From Candidatus Thalassarchaeum betae (GTDB lineage: Archaea; Thermoplasmatota; Poseidoniia; Poseidoniales; Thalassarchaeaceae), in the NCBI GenBank assembly GCA_022448665.1, contig JAKUUO010000011.1:1-46470 (forward strand): a stretch of 46,470 bases of DNA, given 5' to 3'. Both the position numbers and the translations under genes were made by a program. Shown piece after piece: positions 27,081 to 33,555 of this stretch. The notes under the pieces are model-generated. The model was not told where the DNA came from, did not search any database, and saw nothing but the letters and a program-made list of their open reading frames with translations. Position 1 is the first letter of the stretch, and each line of letters opens with the position of its first letter.

Positions 27081-27874
27081 TGGCTATCCCGCTAGTCCCG
27101 AAGTTACTACGTGCTCATCTTGCCGCACTCGCCGAGAACGACGAAAGACATGATGGCCGTAGTCGATGGGAGGCCCGAGACACAGAACTCGAAATCGGAG
27201 TCCTCCCTCGTGCTGAGGGTTCGGCCAAAGTTAGAATCGGAAACACCATCGTATATGCTGGAGTCAAGTTCCAAGTAATGACTCCATATCCAGATCGCCC
27301 CAACCAAGGGGGTCTGATGTGCAGTGCTGAGGTCAGGCCGGTCGCCGGACCTAACTGGGAGCCCGGACCCCCGAGCCCGGAGTCAATCGAACTAGGGCGG
27401 GTGGTCGACAGAGGAATCCGTGAATCGGGGTGCATCGACGTCGACGACTTGTGCATCATCCCAGGTGAGAAGGTGTGGCAGGTGATTCTCGATTTGTTCG
27501 CTATTTCCGATGACGGTAATCTGTTCGATGCCTTCGCACTGGCGGGCGTCGCTGCGATGAGAACCGCAGTAATTCCCGAAAAGCGTTTTGAGATCGGTGC
27601 CGAAGATCGACCGTTAAATATCTCCAAGACGCCAATCATGTGCTCCTATCAGAAGGTCGGCGGCAGATTCGTTTACGATGCCGATGGCAAGGAGGAGCTC
27701 GGAGGCGACGAGCGTATCCATATCACACTGGGTGATGACGGACATGTACATTCATTGCAGAAGGGTCTAAGGGGAATCTTCACGGAAGACGAATTCGCTG
27801 AAATCATGGAGCAAGCACAATCAAGATGCAAAGACCTCCGTGAAATGGTGAACAAGGCAGAAGAGGCTGGCTGA
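27080..27874 (+). CDS. rrp42: Exosome non-catalytic ring subunit Rrp42
   Basis: RNase PH-fold partner of Rrp41 that lines the central channel and contributes to RNA binding. Seen are RHDGRSRWEARDTELEIGVLPRAEGSAKVRIG and the large-side ring segment DRGIRESGCIDVDDLCIIPGEKVW. Length is 264 residues. The active-site acidic pair of Rrp41 is not conserved, as expected. The ATG overlaps the rrp41 TGA by one base, and L37Ae follows after 1 bp. Confidence 0.95.
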   Translation: MAIPLVPKLLRAHLAALAENDERHDGRSRWEARDTELEIGVLPRAEGSAKVRIGNTIVYAGVKFQVMTPYPDRPNQGGLMCSAEVRPVAGPNWEPGPPSPESIELGRVVDRGIRESGCIDVDDLCIIPGEKVWQVILDLFAISDDGNLFDAFALAGVAAMRTAVIPEKRFEIGAEDRPLNISKTPIMCSYQKVGGRFVYDADGKEELGGDERIHITLGDDGHVHSLQKGLRGIFTEDEFAEIMEQAQSRCKDLREMVNKAEEAG

Positions 27875-27875
27875 T

Positions 27876-28241
27876 ATGGCGAAGAGGACACAGAAGACAG
27901 GCGTGACCGCGCGATTCGGCTCACGCTACGGTGTGAGCGTGCGTCGTCGGGCGGGTTCTGCTCTGAAGAAGAAGTCCCGCCACTACACCTGCCCCTCCTG
28001 TCAGTATCAGAAAGTTCGACGTAAGGCAGCCGGAATATGGGAGTGTAGAAAGTGCGACCATACATTCACCGGAGGGGTCTGGGAACCATTCACCCGAGCC
28101 ACCGATTCCAATAATCGAATAATCCGACGCTCCCTAGAGGGCGCTACCGCTACTGATATGACGGTTATCGCTCAGCAGGCGGCATTGGACTATGAGCGCA
28201 AACTCGCCGAGGCTGAACTGGATGACTCCGAGGAAGAGTGA
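27876..28241 (+). CDS. rpl37ae: Ribosomal protein L37Ae (eL43)
   Basis: Zinc-ribbon protein of the large ribosomal subunit. N-terminus MAKRTQKTGVTARFGSRYG is typical and two Cys pairs, CPSC (about 40-43) and CRKC (about 57-60), form the ribbon. A longer acidic C-terminal tail ends in DDSEEE, giving 121 residues against roughly 70-95 for many homologues. In most archaea rpoP follows this gene; here pcc1 follows directly and overlaps it by 20 bp. Confidence 0.93.
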   Translation: MAKRTQKTGVTARFGSRYGVSVRRRAGSALKKKSRHYTCPSCQYQKVRRKAAGIWECRKCDHTFTGGVWEPFTRATDSNNRIIRRSLEGATATDMTVIAQQAALDYERKLAEAELDDSEEE

Positions 28242-28449
28242 GCCTGCAAGGCTGATTTTCAGGTTGAAGCACAGCGATGCGGACGCTCTCTCGGCGTCGC
28301 TGTATACCGAGGCCGAATTTTCCAGAGCCGGAGACTCCATAGAAGTGGCGGAATCCGCACCCAGTATCGTCGATCTCCGTGCAAGGTGGAACACTCTAAT
28401 GCGTGGGTTAATTGCATCAGAGCAAGCTCTGAAGTTCGGTAGGGAGTGA
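28222..28449 (+). CDS. pcc1: KEOPS complex subunit Pcc1
   Basis: A 75-residue protein of the CTAG/Pcc1 family, the small dimerisation subunit of KEOPS, which makes t6A at tRNA position 37. The N-terminal strand ARLIFRLKHSDADALSASLY and the C-terminal helix DLRARWNTLMRGLIASEQAL match the family's pattern. Start ATG 28222 lies inside the L37Ae gene in another frame (20-bp overlap). The prefoldin beta gene follows after 4 bp. The other KEOPS genes are not in the window. Confidence 0.75.
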   Translation: MTPRKSEPARLIFRLKHSDADALSASLYTEAEFSRAGDSIEVAESAPSIVDLRARWNTLMRGLIASEQALKFGRE

Positions 28450-28453
28450 AGGT

Positions 28454-28777
28454 ATGACGGACGAACCCATCACCCCTCAGCAAATGCAATCTGTCGTTCA
28501 GGAACTCCAATCGACTCGTTCCCAAGTACAGGCCATCGCTTCTCAGATAAACGAGATATCGCTGACCTTGAATGCCCTGTCGTCGCAGGATGAGAAGCGT
28601 CCAGTATTCCGAGCAGTCGGCAACTTGCTTCTAGAAGTTGATGACCGCGATGCTCTGGCCGATGAGCTAGGAGAGTCCAAGGCCGCATTCGAGTCACACC
28701 TCGGGAAACTCGTGGAGAGGGAGAGTGACCTGGTCTCCCAGTACGAGGAGATGCTAGAGTCCTTTGAGAATCAGTGA
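28454..28777 (+). CDS. pfdB: Prefoldin subunit beta
   Basis: Subunit of the hexameric chaperone that captures unfolded proteins and hands them to the thermosome. The 107-residue sequence is two long amphipathic helices (about 8-48 and 68-105) around a short beta hairpin including RPVFRAVGNLLLEV, the beta-type prefoldin pattern. A GGGAG element lies 7 nt before the ATG. This is the usual last gene of the archaeal exosome superoperon. Confidence 0.9.
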   Translation: MTDEPITPQQMQSVVQELQSTRSQVQAIASQINEISLTLNALSSQDEKRPVFRAVGNLLLEVDDRDALADELGESKAAFESHLGKLVERESDLVSQYEEMLESFENQ

Positions 28778-28780
28778 GGT
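28774..28780 (+). promoter_or_regulatory. Ribosome binding site of the helical-repeat gene
   Basis: GTGAGGT overlaps the pfdB stop and lies 6 nt before the ATG at 28787, supporting that start and cotranslation. Confidence 0.5.
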
Positions 28781-28786
28781 CAGTAG

Positions 28787-29623
28787 ATGAGCGACGGCCT
28801 CTCTGGGACGGAAACCACCCCTCTCAAACGCGACATGCGCACACTTCAACAGATGCTCCTCGACGGCCAAACTTCTCCGGCAATCGAACTATCCGGTAGT
28901 TTGCTGATGCGATCGAGGTCCAAGGACGAGAGAGACCCTTTTTCAGAAGCCAGAATACGGATGGAGAGGGCGCTGATGGGAGCGGTTGAGCCCTCCATCG
29001 TGGGTGCAGAGTTACGTTGGTGTGTTGACAGGCTCAATGCATTGCATCAAGGCTCTTCCTTGCATGGAATAGCCCTTCTCAACCTCGCTGCATGGCATCG
29101 AAATCAGGGCGAGTCTATGATGGCCCTCGCTACTCATGCAGAAATCTCCCCTTCCAGCGGCCATCCGGATGACATCCGCGGCCTGTCCCGCTTGGAAACA
29201 GGTAGGATAATGATCGGATTGGATGATCTCGATCCCGCTATGAGGCATCTATGGATAGCTAAGGAGTGCCTTTCGCAAACCGGTCTTGACGCCGAGGCTC
29301 TAGCATCTTCTTTGGAATGGTTGGACCTGGCATTGGAGGAGATTGACGAGAATTCTCCTAGGATGAGTCAGAGGGTATCCCAAGCGGCTCCTAGGGAGCG
29401 GGGCGGCTCAACATGGGTACCTGCAAACCCAGAGGACGTCAGGCAAACCGTCGAGTCCCTGATTCCGATCCTACTGGACGATGTCTCCGGCAGGGATCGG
29501 ATCGATATTGGACTGATATTGGATGCTTCCGCGGCTCTTGGTGAGGATTCTTGGCATCAGTTGGTTTCGGAGAGGATATCAGAGATTCAGGACTCAAGTC
29601 TGCTCGAAGCACTCCAATCATGA
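28787..29623 (+). CDS. Helical-repeat (TPR-like) protein of unknown function
   Basis: A 278-residue soluble protein, almost wholly alpha-helical by inspection, with alternating small and hydrophobic residues as in TPR arrays (for example ALLNLAAWHRNQGESMMALATHAE near residues 95-118). I do not recognise a family. It has a clear ribosome binding site and lies 9 bp behind prefoldin beta, so it may extend the superoperon. Its last 37 bp overlap the Nudix gene on the other strand. Confidence 0.65.
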   Translation: MSDGLSGTETTPLKRDMRTLQQMLLDGQTSPAIELSGSLLMRSRSKDERDPFSEARIRMERALMGAVEPSIVGAELRWCVDRLNALHQGSSLHGIALLNLAAWHRNQGESMMALATHAEISPSSGHPDDIRGLSRLETGRIMIGLDDLDPAMRHLWIAKECLSQTGLDAEALASSLEWLDLALEEIDENSPRMSQRVSQAAPRERGGSTWVPANPEDVRQTVESLIPILLDDVSGRDRIDIGLILDASAALGEDSWHQLVSERISEIQDSSLLEALQS

Positions 29624-29991
29624 GCAAGCAACCTTTGAATCTCCTCGGATCCCCAATGTAGTTCATGGGGGATTTCAATGCACCATCCCACTTCTTCTAT
29701 GGATGGATCGTCTGATGGCCAACCGCCCGCCTCTGGTTCGCCTTCAACTTCGATCAGGACGACGACACCGCCATCCAGTATGGAGTCATCAATCGCTTTG
29801 GCCGTGCCAAGCAAACCAGTCTCCTCAAAGAGCTCGCGTAGTGCTGTAACGTCAGACGATTCTCCGTCGAGCACATTGCCCCCCGGGAGCTCCCACCCCC
29901 GTTCACTGTGTCTGACCATCAACCAGCATGGTGTTTCGATGCGCTGTTTGGGCACAGTCCATGCTATCGCCCAATCACTGGAATCACTCAT
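29587..29991 (-). CDS. Nudix hydrolase
   Basis: A 134-residue Nudix-fold protein. The box GGNVLDGESSDVTALRELFEETGLL fits GX5EX7REUXEEXGU closely, with catalytic Glu residues in RELFEETG. It probably hydrolyses a nucleoside-diphosphate derivative; substrate not predictable. Start ATG 29991 (GTG at 29994 is adjacent) lies inside the end of the upstream TPR gene (8-bp overlap), so the two are coupled. The C-terminus overlaps the convergent helical-repeat gene. Confidence 0.85.
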   Translation of the reverse strand: MSDSSDWAIAWTVPKQRIETPCWLMVRHSERGWELPGGNVLDGESSDVTALRELFEETGLLGTAKAIDDSILDGGVVVLIEVEGEPEAGGWPSDDPSIEEVGWCIEIPHELHWGSEEIQRLLAHDWSASSRLES

Positions 29992-30973
29992 CACTGATCT
30001 CCATCCTAATTTCTTCGACTAACTCTAGTGCTCCATCGATTCCTTCAGCAGCCATTCTCCTAGCTAGGAAGAAGGCTTCAGAAGAGCGGCCTTCGGAACG
30101 GAGATGGGCGACTTCCCCGAAGATGTCAGTATTACTGGAAATATCCGGAACCACATCATCTCGGACATCGTTTGAGGGGGACATCGAAAGTTTTTGCATC
30201 CTCTTGAGAAATTCAACTCTCTGAGTTACTTCAGGTACCTTCCAAGGTGTGGGGGCACGACCATCCATTTTGGCTTCCATCCTCTCTCTGAATTGATCTC
30301 TGACCAGAAACTCTGGGAAGTTGCTTTGGGCTTGGTCGTAGCAAAGCCATGCCTGATCATACTCGCCCCGCCTCTCGTGCATCCTGCCCAATGCCGACCA
30401 AGCCTCGTGATTAGAAGGCCTCTGGGCCAACAGCACCCTAGCGAGCTTGAGGTAGTCCTCCTCCCTACCTGAGTCCCTCAGGCGCTCGAGACGACGAGAG
30501 AACAGGATGTTCGCTCTATGATCGGTCATGTCCAGCATCCCGACTCTTTCAATGAAAGAGAGGATTGAACCCTCATCACTGGAAATGCCATTCCACCAAT
30601 CATCAGGATCTAGTGGATCGGCAACCAATGCAGCTTCCAGAATACCCATGCCAGATTCTGACATGTCGACGCCTTCTAACTGGGTGAGGTATACAGGATC
30701 TCGACCCAATACAGCGAACAAATCGTTCAGAACAGCATGGATGCCTGCATGATCTCCAACATTCAATTTGATTCTCACTAGAACCCTCCAGTTGTCCGGA
30801 TTGGTGAAGTCGTGGAGGACCGCTTGTCGCGCACTCTGCTCAGCCCATAGGAGATTGGAGGAATCTGTTTCCGAGAGAGAAAGGAATTTCTCAGCTTGGC
30901 TTCTGTGACGGTTTCCCAGACTGCGCCTTGGGTGCTGAAGTTTCGCAGCGATGTCCCTGGTAGGCTCAGTCAT
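29984..30973 (-). CDS. TPR-repeat protein
   Basis: A 329-residue soluble protein with helix-turn-helix repeats. The clearest TPR is at about residues 185-220 (LLAQRPSNHEAWSALGRMHERRGEYDQAWLCYDQA), with the typical W/L/G/A/P positions. A possible repeat lies at about 45-80 (EQSARQAVLHDFTNPDNWRVL). TPR proteins act as protein-binding scaffolds; the partner is unknown. It starts 8 bp after the UbiD-family gene stop on the same strand and leads into the Nudix gene. Confidence 0.75.
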   Translation of the reverse strand: MTEPTRDIAAKLQHPRRSLGNRHRSQAEKFLSLSETDSSNLLWAEQSARQAVLHDFTNPDNWRVLVRIKLNVGDHAGIHAVLNDLFAVLGRDPVYLTQLEGVDMSESGMGILEAALVADPLDPDDWWNGISSDEGSILSFIERVGMLDMTDHRANILFSRRLERLRDSGREEDYLKLARVLLAQRPSNHEAWSALGRMHERRGEYDQAWLCYDQAQSNFPEFLVRDQFRERMEAKMDGRAPTPWKVPEVTQRVEFLKRMQKLSMSPSNDVRDDVVPDISSNTDIFGEVAHLRSEGRSSEAFFLARRMAAEGIDGALELVEEIRMEISDE

Positions 30974-30981
30974 GTGCTACC

Positions 30982-32253
30982 TCACAGTACCGACTCAAAC
31001 GGAGTCTTGTCGACACCAAGCGGTAGAGTGGCATCCATACCAATCTTGCTGGTAGTACCATCTTGACTTCTACTGGGATCAAGGCTCGAGCCCTTCTGGT
31101 CAGAGAGAATGACAGTATCAGTATCCGGCTGCCATCTAGTCATTAGCGCCCATTCAACTCTAGCGGAATCGGCTATGTCGATGTCTTCGTCTACCACCAC
31201 CACCTGCTTCATCGAGCGGTGTCCGTCCAAGGCCGCATGGATGGCACGTACACCATCCCCCTCATTTTGGGGTATGATTTGTACTACGGAAGACAACCAT
31301 CCGCATCCCCCATCGGTTAGGAATACGTCCGTGCATGGGACTACTTCTGAGACGGCTGCCTTGATTGTGGGTGCTCGTGGCAACCCCATGAGTGTGCGAT
31401 GCTCTACGCCTGCAGATATCAGTGCATGGAAGATCGGATTGTTGCGATGGAACACTGCATCGTACTCGATGACCGGCTCTTCCCTAACCCCATCAACTGT
31501 ACCGGTGATGTCCACATAGGGCCCCTCCTCGTCTACATCAAGGGTAATTCGCGCCTCCATAGCATACTCGGCATCAGCAGGTACTGATACCCCATTGCCT
31601 AAGCGCACCAATCGGAGGGGTTGTCCATGGAGCCTCTCGTGAAGAGCAGCTGCCACTGTGAGTTCATCGAGGTCTTCGTTGAATGACATGGCAGCAGCCA
31701 GCAGCACTGTCGCATCGGCGCCGTTGACAATCGCTATGCTGATTTCATCCCCATTCGCTCTAGCAGTTTCGTACATGGTGCGTAGATGCCTGGGGACGAT
31801 GCGTGCTACTGTATGGGAAGCATCACGAAGCAACTGCCGATGATACGACATGTTCCTTATGCCCTTGTACTCTGCGATGATGACTGAGGCAGACTGGTAC
31901 CTGCCCCTATCCTCCTGATAATGCCAGGGGATCGGCAACGCACCGAGATCGACTTCGTCTTGTCGGTTCTCTAGGACCTCGGCGTCGGAGGTATCTACAA
32001 TCATGGGCTCGGAGGGGTTAGCCATCCCCCATGCTAGGGTGTCTATGAGTTCTCCCGGGGAGATGTCGAAAACCTCACAGAGCCTATCCCTGACGAGGAC
32101 GTTGAGAGCTGCGCTGTGCCCAGGTGCTTCTACAACATTGTCGAATACGATGGGCCCTCCACCAGATGACTCGGATCTGTCCCGCATCTCGAATTCTACA
32201 CTGACCTCTTCACTGTCCAGTGGCGCTCCCGTAAGCAAATCTCGGAATGCCAT
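30982..32253 (-). CDS. UbiD-family decarboxylase (candidate anhydromevalonate phosphate decarboxylase)
   Basis: A 423-residue prenylated-FMN-type decarboxylase. Family blocks include YKGIRNMSYHRQLL (NxSxHR), SIAIVNGADATVLLAAAMSF and VSVPADAEYAMEARI. In many archaea the UbiD paralogue of this size is the anhydromevalonate phosphate decarboxylase of the modified mevalonate pathway, which yields isopentenyl phosphate for isopentenyl phosphate kinase; an IPK gene lies about 5 kb away. The specific role is inference, and a UbiX-like flavin prenyltransferase would be needed elsewhere. The frame opens with TTG at 32292; I choose ATG 32253, which gives the family-like MAFRDLL. Confidence 0.82.
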   Translation of the reverse strand: MAFRDLLTGAPLDSEEVSVEFEMRDRSESSGGGPIVFDNVVEAPGHSAALNVLVRDRLCEVFDISPGELIDTLAWGMANPSEPMIVDTSDAEVLENRQDEVDLGALPIPWHYQEDRGRYQSASVIIAEYKGIRNMSYHRQLLRDASHTVARIVPRHLRTMYETARANGDEISIAIVNGADATVLLAAAMSFNEDLDELTVAAALHERLHGQPLRLVRLGNGVSVPADAEYAMEARITLDVDEEGPYVDITGTVDGVREEPVIEYDAVFHRNNPIFHALISAGVEHRTLMGLPRAPTIKAAVSEVVPCTDVFLTDGGCGWLSSVVQIIPQNEGDGVRAIHAALDGHRSMKQVVVVDEDIDIADSARVEWALMTRWQPDTDTVILSDQKGSSLDPSRSQDGTTSKIGMDATLPLGVDKTPFESVL

Positions 32254-32316
32254 GATGTCGCCCCGCGGCCTAATCTGTTTCAATGTTAGCAAGGCCGGAG
32301 CACTCTTGGTCGTTAC

Positions 32317-32329
32317 TCACCTACGGTGA
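32317..32329. repeat. Short palindrome upstream of the S12 promoter
   Basis: TCACC TAC GGTGA, 5-bp arms, lies between the divergent UbiD-family and S12 genes about 13 bp before the TATA element. It could be an operator, but such short palindromes also occur by chance. Confidence 0.25.
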
Positions 32330-32341
32330 ATCCGTCACGCT

Positions 32342-32349
32342 CTTATACC
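32342..32349 (+). promoter_or_regulatory. TATA box of the S12-S7 operon
   Basis: CTTATACC sits about 38-45 bp before the S12 start codon, leaving room for a short leader that contains the GAGGTGA ribosome binding site at 32376-32382. Confidence 0.4.
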
Positions 32350-32375
32350 ATTGGTGGGTCGGCGGGGCGTCATTT

Positions 32376-32382
32376 GAGGTGA
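32376..32382 (+). promoter_or_regulatory. Shine-Dalgarno that fixes the TTG start of S12
   Basis: GAGGTGA lies 4 nt before TTG 32387 and supports this start over the in-frame ATG at 32417, which has no comparable element. Confidence 0.6.
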
Positions 32383-32386
32383 ATAC

Positions 32387-32827
32387 TTGGGTCGTGGATT
32401 GTTCTCTGGCCCGAAGATGAAGAATGATCGAAAAAAATACCGATGGAAGGAGCGCAAGTTCCGAGACCGCGAATTCAAGCGGAGGTATGGAGGGGCCCTC
32501 AAACACGATCCATTAGGCGGCAGTACTCAGGCCAAGGGCATTGTAATCGAAAAGGTCGGCTTCGAAGCCAAGCAGCCCAATTCGGGAATCCGCAAGGCCG
32601 TCAAAATCAGTTTGATAAGAACTGGTAACAAACTCACAGCATTTGCCCCAGGGGACGGTGCCATTTCATTCATCGATGAGCATGACGAAGTCCTCGTCGA
32701 GGGAATCGGCGGCAGCATGGGCCGTTCATACGGTGATCTTCCCGGTGTCCGGTTCAAGGTAATCAAGGTCAATGGGGTTTCCCTCGACGAAATGGTCCGT
32801 GGAAGGAAGGAGAAACCGATCCGGTGA
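32387..32827 (+). CDS. rps12: Ribosomal protein S12 (uS12)
   Basis: Decoding-centre protein of the small subunit, 146 residues. The universal blocks KQPNSGIRKAVKI, AFAPGDGAISFIDEHDEVLVEGIGG and GDLPGVRFKVIKVNG are all present. The start is TTG 32387: it gives MGRGLFSG, like the N-terminus of Thermoplasmatota S12, and has a strong ribosome binding site. It is the first gene of an S12-S7-EF-2 string. No upstream RNA polymerase, NusA or L30e gene is present, so the usual larger archaeal cluster is split here. Confidence 0.95.
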   Translation: MGRGLFSGPKMKNDRKKYRWKERKFRDREFKRRYGGALKHDPLGGSTQAKGIVIEKVGFEAKQPNSGIRKAVKISLIRTGNKLTAFAPGDGAISFIDEHDEVLVEGIGGSMGRSYGDLPGVRFKVIKVNGVSLDEMVRGRKEKPIR

Positions 32828-32837
32828 GGTGTTAACG

Positions 32838-33446
32838 ATGGCTGAGGAATCCCAAACAGAGCAGGCCGCCCCGGTGGCCGGCATAGGAACTAGTGTTTTC
32901 GGCAAGTGGGATGCGACAGAAGTCACCTGCGCCGATCCGGGCTTGGCACCTTACATCAATCTCACAACCATCGGAACCCCGCATTCCGGTGGTCGGCATG
33001 CTAACGCGTGGTTCGGCAAATCAAAACTCTCGGTGATTGAGAGATTCATCAATAATCTGATGCGCACCGGAAAGTTCTCTGGCAAGAAGCAGCATTGTGT
33101 GAAGGCGTTCGAGCGTTCACTCGATAACATAGCAATTCGCACCGGGCAGAACCCCCTGCAGAAGTTCATAGATGCCATTGTTGAGGCCGCTCCTTGTGAG
33201 GAGACCACTAGAATCAAACTCGGCGCAGTGAGCCAACCCAAGGCTGTCGACTCTTCGCCCAGTCGCCGTCTTGACGTAGCCCTTAGGAATTTGGCTATCG
33301 GCTGTACATCCGCCACAGCAAAGAGTCGCCGTACTCTAACTGAAGGTATTGTCACTGAGCTTTCAAAAGCCGCTGAGGGCGATGTCAATTCATACTCAGT
33401 GGGAAAGAGGGAAGAGATCGAAAGAATCGCCGCTTCTGCCCGGTGA
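32838..33446 (+). CDS. rps7: Ribosomal protein S7 (uS7)
   Basis: Primary binder of the 3' major domain of 16S rRNA, 202 residues. The archaeal N-terminal extension (about 20 residues, Glu- and Ala-rich) precedes FGKWDATEVTCADPGLAPYINL. Core blocks NPLQKFIDAIVEAAPCEETTRI and RRLDVALRNLAIG are typical. ATG 32838 is chosen because GGTGAGGTG lies 6 nt upstream, overlapping the S12 stop. The EF-2 gene follows after its own promoter-like region. Confidence 0.95.
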   Translation: MAEESQTEQAAPVAGIGTSVFGKWDATEVTCADPGLAPYINLTTIGTPHSGGRHANAWFGKSKLSVIERFINNLMRTGKFSGKKQHCVKAFERSLDNIAIRTGQNPLQKFIDAIVEAAPCEETTRIKLGAVSQPKAVDSSPSRRLDVALRNLAIGCTSATAKSRRTLTEGIVTELSKAAEGDVNSYSVGKREEIERIAASAR

Positions 33447-33498
33447 TAGACACTTCGATACCATCTGAAATTATCGTACTGAGGAGTGTCGTGCGAGT

Positions 33499-33528
33499 CT
33501 TACAAGCGGCTTTATGAACCGTTGTAAG
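33499..33528. promoter_or_regulatory. Inverted repeat straddling the EF-2 TATA element
   Basis: CTTACAA (33499-33505) and TTGTAAG (33522-33528) form a perfect 7-bp inverted repeat with a 16-bp spacer. The arms are extended by near-matching GCGG and CCG. The spacer contains TTTATGAA (33511-33518), a plausible TATA box about 40 bp before the EF-2 ATG. This suggests a dimeric regulator or a symmetric promoter; there is no direct evidence of binding. Confidence 0.45.
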
Positions 33529-33544
33529 GTCGCCGCTTCATTCA

Positions 33545-33549
33545 GAGGT
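33545..33549 (+). promoter_or_regulatory. Ribosome binding site of EF-2
   Basis: GAGGT lies 6 nt before ATG 33556 and supports this start over the in-frame ATG at 33514, which lies in the promoter region. Confidence 0.55.
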
Positions 33550-33555
33550 CTAGTC

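Noticed and set aside
32951..33388. Minus-strand frame opposite S7
   Set aside because: Shadow of a universally conserved ribosomal gene, with no domain or start signal of its own.
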